Below the pieces are notes generated by a model. That model saw nothing but the letters and a program-made list of their open reading frames with translations, was not told the origin of the DNA and did not search any database. A DNA stretch of 64,000 nucleotides from Saccharicrinis fermentans DSM 9555 = JCM 21142 (GTDB lineage Bacteria; Bacteroidota; Bacteroidia; Bacteroidales; Marinilabiliaceae), in NCBI RefSeq assembly GCF_000517085.1, contig NZ_KI912107.1, positions 5,391,980 to 5,455,979 on the forward strand, in the 5' to 3' direction. Below, piece by piece: positions 55,322 through 63,065 of this stretch. Numbering within the stretch: the stretch's first letter is position 1; every line of letters begins with the position of its first letter. The position numbers were made by a program, and so were the translations under genes.

Positions 55322-57238
55322 TTAATCTATCTTTTTTCCGAATTTTATAATGACGAGATAAAGTACAGTAAATCCTGTTAATAAGAGTACCCATATAGGA
55401 ACGCCAAATGCACCAGGTATCGTTCCCACAAATAGGGAGACTGTACCTACCAGTAAGGCATAAGGTAATTGAGTTCGTACGTGGGCAAGATGGTTGCATG
55501 AGCTGGCCAATGAGCTGAGAATGGTTGTGTCGGAGATGGGCGAGCAGTGGTCACCCAAAACGGACCCTGCTAAAACAGTTGATACTACGTTGTAAAAAAC
55601 AGGCAAGGCGCTGTTTATATCCATTCCTGCATCCATGGATATTTTCCAGCAAGCAGGTAATATAAGCGGATATATGATGGCCATGGTACCCCATGAAGAT
55701 CCGGTGCTGAAAGCTATCAGAGCTGAGAATACAAAAGCAAGTGCCGGAATCCAGTATGGGTTAAGTTGAATGCTCCGCATGGTTTCTGTAATAAACGAAG
55801 CGGTGTGCATATCTGTGGTGATCAGTGCAATGCTCCAGGCCAAGGTTAATACCAATACGGCATTAAACATGGTTTTGAAACCATTTACCAATCCTTCAAT
55901 GGTATCTTTAAAATTTAGTATTCTCTGTGCGGTGGTTAATATGATAGCCATCAGAACGCCCCCTAAAGATGACCATATTAAGGCTTTAAAGGAATCAGCA
56001 TTGCCAATGATGATGGAAAGTTTTGAGCTAAAGTCAATACTTTTGCTATGCCATACCTCCGTATCGTAGCCAGTGTAAACTAATCCGCCTATTGTGCCCA
56101 AAATAACAACCATTACCGGTATAAATGCATTATACCATCTTCCTTTTACCCCAGTATTCAACTCTATCTCCTTCATGATTTGGGGTGCGTGTGACGAGTT
56201 ATGCAGACTATCTGGTGAGTTTGCTGCATATGCTTTCAGTTCTGCTTTTAGCATAGGACCAAAATCCCTCTTTTTTAAGATGAGCATCAATACGAAGCCC
56301 AAGGTAAAAATGGGATAAAAAGCATAGCTTAACGAGTTTATAAATACCTGATAAGCCGACTTGTCAATGCCAAGCTGATTAATTCCTTCACTGATATAGC
56401 TTAATTCAGCACCTATCCATGTAGTAATAAAAGCAACCGAAGCGATGGGGGCCGAGGTGGAATCTACAATGTAAGCCAGTTTTTCTCTGGATACCTTCAG
56501 TTTATCAGTAACCGGACGCATTGTATTTCCTACAACCAGGGTATTGGCATAGTCGTCGAAAAATATCATCAGCCCCATTAGCCAGGTAATAAACTGTCCG
56601 GAACGACGGTTGCGGGCGTAGCGTGCCAGGATGGATACAATGCCCTTCATGCCTCCGTTTAAGGTAATGAGTGTCACCATACCTCCAATAAGCATAGAGA
56701 ATATGATGATAGAAAGATGATCCGAATCTAACAGTGCAGACAAAGCATAGGTGTCCACTACGCTAAATAAGCCCTTAAATAGGCTTATAAACAACGAAAA
56801 GCCTTTGTACTTCCATATGATAGTCGTTCCTACCAACAAGCCAACGAATAAGGAGGAAAAGACTTCTTTGGTCAGTAAAGCCATGAAGATAGCAATTAGG
56901 GGAGGCCAGATGGAGAACCATAAGGGGATGGGACTCAGTTCTTTTTCATATAAAACAGTTGTGTCTGCAACCGCTTTTAGTGTGGTGGATTCATATAAGC
57001 GGGTTTGAAGAGAGGCATAATTATTGTCCCAGTTAATCAGCTGTTTTTTTCCATTAAGTGTAATTTGAATTTGTTCTTTTATAGAATCGGGAAAAGCATC
57101 GAACTGTAATTTAATATCTGTTTCAATGGAGGTAACAAAAATGTCAGATGAGATGAATTCAACGGTGCTATTTTGAGCTTGTATGCCTTTTGCAAACAGG
57201 GTTAGGATTAAAAAAATGGCTATTTTGACTCTTGACAT
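55322..57238 (-). CDS. NhaC-family Na+/H+ antiporter
   Basis: A 638-residue membrane protein. The signal-like N-terminus is followed by about 100 residues of extracytoplasmic sequence, then about a dozen hydrophobic helices. Signature segments are PPLIAIFMALLTKEVFSSLFVGLL, GGMKGIVSILARYARNRRSGQFITWLMGLMIFFDDYANTLVVGNTMRPVTDK, STSAPIASVAFITTWIGAELSYI, ALIAFSTGSSWGTMAIIYPL and LGDHCSPISDTTILSSLASSCNHLAHVRTQLPYAL, typical of NhaC-type exchangers. The N-terminal soluble extension is unusual for classical NhaC but common in Bacteroidota. Transported ions are inferred; some relatives exchange amino or organic acids. Confidence 0.85.
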   Translation of the reverse strand: MSRVKIAIFLILTLFAKGIQAQNSTVEFISSDIFVTSIETDIKLQFDAFPDSIKEQIQITLNGKKQLINWDNNYASLQTRLYESTTLKAVADTTVLYEKELSPIPLWFSIWPPLIAIFMALLTKEVFSSLFVGLLVGTTIIWKYKGFSLFISLFKGLFSVVDTYALSALLDSDHLSIIIFSMLIGGMVTLITLNGGMKGIVSILARYARNRRSGQFITWLMGLMIFFDDYANTLVVGNTMRPVTDKLKVSREKLAYIVDSTSAPIASVAFITTWIGAELSYISEGINQLGIDKSAYQVFINSLSYAFYPIFTLGFVLMLILKKRDFGPMLKAELKAYAANSPDSLHNSSHAPQIMKEIELNTGVKGRWYNAFIPVMVVILGTIGGLVYTGYDTEVWHSKSIDFSSKLSIIIGNADSFKALIWSSLGGVLMAIILTTAQRILNFKDTIEGLVNGFKTMFNAVLVLTLAWSIALITTDMHTASFITETMRSIQLNPYWIPALAFVFSALIAFSTGSSWGTMAIIYPLILPACWKISMDAGMDINSALPVFYNVVSTVLAGSVLGDHCSPISDTTILSSLASSCNHLAHVRTQLPYALLVGTVSLFVGTIPGAFGVPIWVLLLTGFTVLYLVIIKFGKKID

Positions 57239-57263
57239 CTGTTTTTTGCGAATCTTGTTTTTG

Positions 57264-57271
57264 CAAATATA
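57264..57271 (-). promoter_or_regulatory. Candidate -7 box for the NhaC-type antiporter gene
   Basis: On the minus strand this reads TATATTTG, an exact TAnnTTTG match, 25 bases upstream of the start codon. No clear -33 TTTG is seen. Confidence 0.45.
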
Positions 57272-57393
57272 GGCTTATTCTTTATTTTGTATTATAAAAA
57301 AATATGATTCTGTGAAAATATTACATTAAAATCAACAAATAATTTTTAATACATCTGATTAATTATTAATTTAACCTTAGCTAAATATTTTAT

Positions 57394-57987
57394 ATGAGGA
57401 AATTGGATTTTAATATTTTCGAGAATCGTTTGCCAAAGTTAAAGCCTCAAAAAGGTAGAATTCTTATTGCAGATCCTTTTCTGAAAGGACCTTATTTTGG
57501 TAGATCCATTATTTTGCTGACTGAGCATGGCGATCATGGAGCTGTTGGATTTGTGCTTAATAAATCCAGTAATTTATATCCCGACGAAGTTATTGATGAT
57601 CTGTTTTCATTTAAAGGCGAGTTGTATATCGGAGGTCCTGTTTCTGGAGATACACTTCATTTTTTACATACGCTGGGCGATGTTGTACCAGGTGCGGTAA
57701 AAATTACCGACAGTATTTATTGGGGTGGTGATTTTGATACAATAAAAGATTTAATCAATAAGGATTCTGCAAATTATAAACAGGTGAGGTTTTTTGCGGG
57801 TTATTCAGGCTGGTCTCCCAAGCAGTTGGAGGCGGAAATCGAGGAAAATTCCTGGATTGTAACCGAGATAGAGGATGAGATGATTATGGACGGGGATGAT
57901 GAGAGTATCTGGAAATATAGCATGGAGAGTTTAGGGGATGTATATAAAGCCTGGTCGGGTTTTCCTGAGGATCCGTCTTTTAATTAA
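57394..57987 (+). CDS. yqgE: YqgE/AlgH family protein
   Basis: A 197-residue protein of the DUF179 (YqgE/AlgH) family. It has PQKGRILIADPFLKGPYFGRSIILLTEHGDHGAVGFVLNK, GGPVSGDTLHFLHTLG, YWGGDFDTI and VRFFAGYSGWSPKQLEAEI in the expected order and length. The molecular role is not established in general. Its last 8 bases overlap the 3' end of the convergent aminotransferase gene. Confidence 0.92.
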   Translation: MRKLDFNIFENRLPKLKPQKGRILIADPFLKGPYFGRSIILLTEHGDHGAVGFVLNKSSNLYPDEVIDDLFSFKGELYIGGPVSGDTLHFLHTLGDVVPGAVKITDSIYWGGDFDTIKDLINKDSANYKQVRFFAGYSGWSPKQLEAEIEENSWIVTEIEDEMIMDGDDESIWKYSMESLGDVYKAWSGFPEDPSFN

Positions 57988-58828
57988 ATGTGTATTGGTT
58001 TAATAATTCAACTATTTTTTTTGCGAGTTGGCAGAAATATCTTTTTTCCTGAAAGCCAACAAGCCATTGTATGCCTTGTATTGCATTGGTAATGAATATT
58101 TCATCCGCATCTAATAATTCTTGCTCAGTAGCTCCTTGGGTTTCAATAACTGGTGCCAGTTGATGTTTTCTTATGATTTTGATCAAAAGCTGGCGCATGA
58201 CCCCATCGACACATCCGGAAAAGACCGAAGGGGTGTAAATGGTGTTGTTTTTTACCCAAAAAAGGTTAGAACTGTTGGCTTCTATAATTTTGTTTTTTTC
58301 GTTGATGAGCAGGCACTCGCCCAGTTCGTTTGCTTCCTTAAAACAGGATGCTAAAACGTAATGCAAGGAATTGGCATTTTTAAAAAAGGAAATAGGGTTG
58401 TATTGTTTTTTTATTTCGCCATAAACATCTGTCAATAATCCTTTGGTGTTTAGTTGGTATTGTGCAGTGGGAAGGTCGGAGGATTCTATTAAAAAATTGA
58501 CCTTGTGGTTTTGTGGGGTGTATAATCCTTCTCCATCCCGATAAACTTGCAAACGAACCCTTGAAGCAGTAAAACTTTTTTTCTTTTGTAATAGTTTAAT
58601 GATCATTTTCTCCAGTTCGTTTTGTCTGGGTAAGGAGGCTAGATCCATTTTGAGGCTCAACATAGCTTTTGTCAACCGTTTGTAATGTAGTTCAAAATGA
58701 AGCGGATAGTGGCCGTTACAACGGATGGTTTCGAAAATTGCATCCCCATACTTAAAAGCGCGGTTGTTATAGGCGATGGGAATCTGTTCTTGCGGATAAA
58801 TTTTTCCGTTAAATAGTGCTGACATCAT
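57980..58828 (-). CDS. Class IV aminotransferase (4-amino-4-deoxychorismate lyase-like)
   Basis: A 282-residue PLP enzyme of fold type IV. AYNNRAFKYGDAIFETIRC and HFELHYKRL near the N-terminus match the family; the PLP lysine is expected in IKKQYNPISFFKNANSLHYV near residues 134-155. CLLINEKNKIIEANSSNLFWVKNNTIYTPSVFSGCVDGVMRQLL is the conserved second half. It could be a branched-chain aminotransferase or aminodeoxychorismate lyase (PabC); the short length and lack of other branched-chain genes slightly favour PabC-like. Its start overlaps the gmhB stop by 4 bases (ATGA). Confidence 0.8.
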   Translation of the reverse strand: MMSALFNGKIYPQEQIPIAYNNRAFKYGDAIFETIRCNGHYPLHFELHYKRLTKAMLSLKMDLASLPRQNELEKMIIKLLQKKKSFTASRVRLQVYRDGEGLYTPQNHKVNFLIESSDLPTAQYQLNTKGLLTDVYGEIKKQYNPISFFKNANSLHYVLASCFKEANELGECLLINEKNKIIEANSSNLFWVKNNTIYTPSVFSGCVDGVMRQLLIKIIRKHQLAPVIETQGATEQELLDADEIFITNAIQGIQWLVGFQEKRYFCQLAKKIVELLNQYTFN

Positions 58829-59328
58829 TGACTATTGATAGATATTATTTCGTTTGCTTCTTTAAAAATAGAAGTGTTTTTTTTAACCTTAAAGCAAGCC
58901 TTTAGCCCCGCTGCTTTACCTGCTTCTATATCTCGCTTCGAATCGCCAATCAAAAATGACTGATCGGGGTCTATGTTTAATTCCTGGATGGCCTTTATGA
59001 TCATGCCCGGTTTTGGTTTTCTGCATTCACAGGAGCTTACAGAATCGTGGTGTGGGCAATAGTATATTGCATCAAATTCAGCGTTTTGTCCTTTTAGATG
59101 AAATTGCATAAAATCGTGCAGTTTTTCTACTGCCTCCGTGTTGTATTCTCCTTTGGCAACACCTCCTTGGTTGGTGATTAAGATTGTTTTATATCCGGCT
59201 TCCTTTAGAAGCGAAAGAGATGCTTCAATGTCAGGATTAAAAATAAAGTCTTCAACTCGATAAATATAATAATGGCCTTGATCGCTATTGACTACTCCAT
59301 CTCTATCAATAAATACTGCTTTGTTCAT
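58825..59328 (-). CDS. gmhB: D-glycero-D-manno-heptose 1,7-bisphosphate phosphatase-like HAD
   Basis: A 167-residue HAD phosphatase. FIDRDGVVNSD holds the nucleophile and acid aspartates, ILITNQGGVAKG is motif II, and FLIGDSKRDIEAGKAAG is motif III/IV. CPHHDSVSSCECRKPKP carries the Cys/His zinc site specific to GmhB/HisB-N type enzymes. The role is removal of the 7-phosphate in ADP-heptose synthesis; other heptose genes are not in the window. It is translationally coupled on both sides by ATGA overlaps. Confidence 0.87.
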   Translation of the reverse strand: MNKAVFIDRDGVVNSDQGHYYIYRVEDFIFNPDIEASLSLLKEAGYKTILITNQGGVAKGEYNTEAVEKLHDFMQFHLKGQNAEFDAIYYCPHHDSVSSCECRKPKPGMIIKAIQELNIDPDQSFLIGDSKRDIEAGKAAGLKACFKVKKNTSIFKEANEIISINSQ

Positions 59329-59942
59329 TTTAAAAACGGCATTAATTCATGAATAAAATGTAAGAAAAGAGATGGTTTATAGATAATTGGAAAAACAAAA
59401 CCGAAAATAGCTCCCCAAAAATGAGCATCGTGCCCTACGTTATCAATATTTCGTTGTGCCATAATTCTTGAGTATACCAAATAAGCAACCCCAAAAATAA
59501 TTCCGGGAATAGGGATGGCAAAAAATAAATATAGTTTTGCATAAGGAGCAAAAAAGATACTCGCAAAAACTACTGCGGATACTGCGCCGGAAGCGCCAAT
59601 GGAACTATAATAAGGATTGTCCTTTTCTTTAAATAGAGAATACATGCTTGAAAAAACCAAACCAGCAAAGAATAAAATTAAAAACATGATATTTCCTCTA
59701 CCTGAAAAAGCCTGATTGAAATAATATATGACAGCATTCCCAAATGAATAGAGTACAAACATATTTACTAGAAGGTGTGTCCAGGATCCATGAATAAAAC
59801 CATGAGAAAGTAGCCGGATATATTCTTTTCGATGAATGATCTGGTAAGCGTTGAATTTGTATTTGTCAAAAATATGGGGCTGGCTAAAAGCTATAGAACT
59901 CACAATTCCAATGGCCGCTATAAGTATTATAAGTACATTCAT
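59325..59942 (-). CDS. Rhomboid-family intramembrane serine protease
   Basis: A 205-residue membrane protein with six hydrophobic segments. HGFIHGSWTHLLVNMFVLYSFG contains the conserved HxxxN helix, SSIGASGAVSAVV the catalytic serine (GASG), and HDAHFWGAIFGFVFP the catalytic histidine. All active residues are present. The substrate is unknown. It lies in the amn-holA-rhomboid-gmhB-aminotransferase operon. Confidence 0.9.
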   Translation of the reverse strand: MNVLIILIAAIGIVSSIAFSQPHIFDKYKFNAYQIIHRKEYIRLLSHGFIHGSWTHLLVNMFVLYSFGNAVIYYFNQAFSGRGNIMFLILFFAGLVFSSMYSLFKEKDNPYYSSIGASGAVSAVVFASIFFAPYAKLYLFFAIPIPGIIFGVAYLVYSRIMAQRNIDNVGHDAHFWGAIFGFVFPIIYKPSLFLHFIHELMPFLK

Positions 59943-59951
59943 CTGTTTATA

Positions 59952-60956
59952 TTAATGCATTATTTTAAATATCATTTCTTTGTATAGTTCCCCCATGTCG
60001 GCTGATACGTTCCCAAAGCCCTTGCTTTTCATGTCAAATTCGCGCAGGATTGAAATGATAGAAACCACTTTTCGGCCCGAATAATTTCTGGCACCTAAGG
60101 TGTAATCTTGTACAAAATAAGGGTTGATGGATAGTTCTTTGGCTACATTTCCTTTGCTTTTGTCGGTCAAATAGTAATAAACCATCAGCTTAGAAAAATA
60201 ATTAAAAAGTACCGAAATAGTAGCTTGTATTGGATGATCCTTGGGGTTTTTGGCAAATACCTTTATTATTTTATTGGCTTTGAGAATGTCTTTGCTAACA
60301 AGTGCTTTTTGAAGTTCGAAGCTGTTGTAGTCCTTGCTTAAGCCAATATTTTTTTCGATATGTTCCGGCGTTATTTGCTTTACCTCATTGCCAATGGCCA
60401 CCTTTAGCTTGTCAAGTTCTTTTACAATCTTTGATAGGTCAGCGCCTAGTGAGTCGGCCAGTAATGTACTGGCTTTCATGTCTATTGACAGACCTTCTTC
60501 TTTAAGATATCCAGTAATCCAAGCTGAAACCTGATTGTCGTAAAGTTTTTTGAATTCAAATATCGCTTTGTTCTTTTTTAGGATGGTAGCCAGTTTCTTC
60601 CTTTTGTCGAGCGTTTTATATTTATAGTTAATAACCAGTATGGTCGAGTTTAAAGGAGCGCTGGCATAGTGTTGTAATTCTTCGATCTTGTCGAGATATT
60701 GTGCTTCCTTTACCACTACTACCTGATATTGTGACATCATTGGGTAGCGCCGGGCAGCCATCGTGATGGTTGTTGCATCCACATCTTTGCCGTAGTAAAT
60801 GCTTTGGTTAAAACCTTTTTCCTCTTCAGTTAATACATTGTCAATAATGTAATTGGTGATCATATCAATATAATAGGTTTCTTCACCCATTAAAAAGTAG
60901 ATAGGCTTGAACTGGCGGTTCTTCAAGTCCGCCATTATGTGTTGAAATTCGTTCAT
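59952..60956 (-). CDS. holA: DNA polymerase III subunit delta
   Basis: I chose the ATG at 60956 (MNEFQHIMADLKNRQFKPIYFLMGEE), which matches the family start, over the one at 60977. The 334-residue protein has the N-terminal AAA+-like fold (YFLMGEETYYIDMI), an interface motif region MSQYQVVVVKEAQYL, then the helical second and third domains (ASTLLADSLGADLSKIVKELDKL; NYFSKLMVYYYL). Family knowledge: it loads the sliding clamp as part of the clamp-loader complex. It begins 30 bases after the amn stop codon. Confidence 0.92.
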   Translation of the reverse strand: MNEFQHIMADLKNRQFKPIYFLMGEETYYIDMITNYIIDNVLTEEEKGFNQSIYYGKDVDATTITMAARRYPMMSQYQVVVVKEAQYLDKIEELQHYASAPLNSTILVINYKYKTLDKRKKLATILKKNKAIFEFKKLYDNQVSAWITGYLKEEGLSIDMKASTLLADSLGADLSKIVKELDKLKVAIGNEVKQITPEHIEKNIGLSKDYNSFELQKALVSKDILKANKIIKVFAKNPKDHPIQATISVLFNYFSKLMVYYYLTDKSKGNVAKELSINPYFVQDYTLGARNYSGRKVVSIISILREFDMKSKGFGNVSADMGELYKEMIFKIMH

Positions 60957-60985
60957 AGGAGCATTGCTTTGCCACAAAAATACTA

Positions 60986-61762
60986 TTAATTATCGAACAA
61001 AAGGTGCTTCACTGATTTTCCTCCCGAACTGATTTCCTTTAATGAGTCAATGCCAATTTGTAAGTGTTGTTCTACAAATTGAACAGTTACTTTTTTGTCG
61101 CTGGCACTTGTTTTTATTCCGGTGGAAATCATCGGCTGGTCCGATACAAGCAATAATGCTCCCGCTGGAATTTCGTTGGCGAAGCCTACCGTAAATATGG
61201 TGGCAGTCTCCATATCAATGGCCATGGCTCTTGTACTTTCCAGATATCGTTTAAATCTGTCATCATATTCCCAAACTCTTTTGTTGGTGGTAAATACTGT
61301 GCCAGTCCAGTAATCACGCGCTTTGTCGCGAATAGTGGTAGATACGGCTCTTTGTAAACTAAAGGCGGGTAATGCAGGTACTTCGGCTGGAAGATAGTCG
61401 TTGGAAGTACCTTCGTTTCGGATGGCTGCGATGGGGATTATTAAATCTCCTAGTTGATTTTTTCTTTTTAGCCCGCCACATTTTCCTAAAAAGAGAACTG
61501 CCTTGGGCATAATAGCGCTTAAAAGATCCATAACGGTGGCGGCATTGGGACTACCCATTCCAAAGTTAATAATGGTGACTCCCTCGGCACTGGCGTTGGG
61601 CATGTTGTTGTTTTCACCCACAACCGGAACGTTGTGCCACTCCGCAAATAAATCAACATAATGCTGAAAGTTGGTGAGTAAGATATATGGGGTGAAATCC
61701 TTAAGCTTGCGTCCTGTATAACGAGGAAGCCAATTGTCTACAATGTCTTTTTTTGTCTTCAT
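60986..61762 (-). CDS. amn: AMP nucleosidase
   Basis: A 258-residue nucleosidase of the phosphorylase-1 superfamily in the short Bacteroidota form. VTIINFGMGSPNAATVMDLLSAIMPKAVLFLGKCGGL is the substrate and phosphate-like site; AMAIDMETATIFTVGFANEIPAGALLLVSDQPM contains the conserved purine-nucleoside glutamate region. The reaction is AMP to adenine and ribose-5-phosphate. It lacks the N-terminal domain of the Escherichia coli enzyme. It is first in the five-gene operon. Confidence 0.88.
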   Translation of the reverse strand: MKTKKDIVDNWLPRYTGRKLKDFTPYILLTNFQHYVDLFAEWHNVPVVGENNNMPNASAEGVTIINFGMGSPNAATVMDLLSAIMPKAVLFLGKCGGLKRKNQLGDLIIPIAAIRNEGTSNDYLPAEVPALPAFSLQRAVSTTIRDKARDYWTGTVFTTNKRVWEYDDRFKRYLESTRAMAIDMETATIFTVGFANEIPAGALLLVSDQPMISTGIKTSASDKKVTVQFVEQHLQIGIDSLKEISSGGKSVKHLLFDN

Positions 61763-61821
61763 ATGTTTGTTTTATCTGTACTAGATGGATTTAAATTTTT
61801 ATTTGGTAGATAAATATGGGA

Positions 61822-61829
61822 CAAAAATA
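61822..61829 (-). promoter_or_regulatory. Candidate -7 box for the amn operon
   Basis: On the minus strand this reads TATTTTTG, an exact TAnnTTTG match, 59 bases upstream of the amn start codon. A -33 TTTG is not visible. Confidence 0.45.
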
Positions 61830-61916
61830 TGGAATATAAAATAGAAGAATAAACGCTTTTGTTGGTCCTGATGGAATCGTATTGAGTCAGAAGGGTGTAA
61901 TTTCAGTGAATGCTGT

Positions 61917-61924
61917 TATATTTG
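61917..61924 (+). promoter_or_regulatory. Candidate -7 box for the HsdR_N-domain gene
   Basis: TATATTTG matches TAnnTTTG. It lies only 16 bases from the start codon, implying a very short leader. The -33 element is not visible. Confidence 0.35.
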
Positions 61925-61940
61925 CGGTAAATACTTTTGA

Positions 61941-62411
61941 ATGCAAGCACTCAATTTGCCCCGTTATACTTTTTCTCTTTCTCATGAGAATGGAAAAAGA
62001 AAAATTTTTGATCCCATCCGTAAAAAGAGAGTGGCTCTTACTCCTGAAGAATGGGTGAGGCAAAATTTTATCATGTTCCTTACACAAGACAAAGGTTATC
62101 CGGCTTCTTTAATAGCTGTTGAAAGCCTTGTGAATATTAATGGTCTCTCGCAACGGGCCGATATTGTTGTGTATAATAAACAGCGTCAACCGGTATTGGT
62201 AGTAGAATGTAAAGCTCCCTCGGTTAAAATATCCAGAGAGGTATTTGAACAGGTGAGTCGATATAATATTCAATTAAAAACAAAGTTGATTTGTGTAACG
62301 AATGGTTTACAACATTTCTGTGCCTTGCTGGATAAAAAGGGTACAGGATATAACTTTTTACAAGAGATACCTGAGTATTCATTTGTAAAAAGTTATATGG
62401 CCGAATATTAG
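61941..62411 (+). CDS. Stand-alone HsdR_N (type I restriction R subunit N-terminal) domain protein
   Basis: A 156-residue protein. Residues about 35-125 match the HsdR N-terminal domain of the PD-(D/E)xK superfamily: VRQNFIMFLTQDKGYP, IAVESLVNINGLSQRADIVVYNKQRQPVLVVECKAPSV. The glutamate of VES, the aspartate of RADIVVY and the ECK lysine are the expected nuclease residues. No helicase, HsdM or HsdS gene is present. Homologues are commonly found as single genes in Bacteroidota next to holA or amn; the role is unknown, with DNA repair or processing as a possibility. Confidence 0.85.
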   Translation: MQALNLPRYTFSLSHENGKRKIFDPIRKKRVALTPEEWVRQNFIMFLTQDKGYPASLIAVESLVNINGLSQRADIVVYNKQRQPVLVVECKAPSVKISREVFEQVSRYNIQLKTKLICVTNGLQHFCALLDKKGTGYNFLQEIPEYSFVKSYMAEY

Positions 62412-62465
62412 GAGTGCGGACTACTTTATTGTTATGGTAGGCGTTTGTTGAGATGAGCACTTCCT

Positions 62466-62984
62466 TTATCTTAGATTCAGGAGTTGATAAAAACCTTCGT
62501 CTACGTACTCCCTTCCTACTTTTCTCCATTTTTTTCTTATTCCTGTTAATTCGAATCCTTTTTTTTCGAATAGATGGATGCTTTTTTGGTTATTTACTAA
62601 TATTGAGCAATATAATTGTTGTATACCCAGCGTATTAAAGCAATAGTCAATAAATAAATCGAGCGCAGCAGACGCATAGCCGTAGCCCTCGTACTTTTTA
62701 TGAACCATAATTCCTACGCCGGCCCTATTGTGGTAGGGATCAAAGTCAAATAAGTCAATAATGCCAATGGGACTAGGTTGTTCACCTTCGCTTTCAATCA
62801 ATAGTTTAAGTTCCTTGGATTGATATATATCCAAATTAATTCCTTGGATGTACTGTTTGAGCTGTTGCTTTGAGAAGGGCTTTAAGGTTTCTGAATATAT
62901 CCATAAAGCCATGTCGTTTTCCCATTTGTACAAGATGTCTACATCTTCAGGTTCTAAAGCCCTCAGCGCCACCTCTTTTTTCAT
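62466..62984 (-). CDS. GNAT-family N-acetyltransferase (RimJ/RimL type)
   Basis: A 172-residue protein. It begins LRALEPEDVDILYKWEND; the acetyl-CoA site is VGIMVHKKYEGYGYASAALDLFIDYCF; the last motif is LYCSILVNNQKSIHLFEKKGFELTGIRKKW. It resembles SpeG/RimL-type enzymes. The substrate (amine, peptide N-terminus) cannot be deduced. It converges with the HsdR_N gene and follows the PD40/SPOR gene on the same strand after 81 bases. Confidence 0.88.
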   Translation of the reverse strand: MKKEVALRALEPEDVDILYKWENDMALWIYSETLKPFSKQQLKQYIQGINLDIYQSKELKLLIESEGEQPSPIGIIDLFDFDPYHNRAGVGIMVHKKYEGYGYASAALDLFIDYCFNTLGIQQLYCSILVNNQKSIHLFEKKGFELTGIRKKWRKVGREYVDEGFYQLLNLR

Positions 62985-63065
62985 GTGTTTATATTTTTCT
63001 TTTAAAGGCCATATGGAACTCCCTGCAATGAATCATTTCCCTGGCTCGTTTTTCGTATTTTCTTT

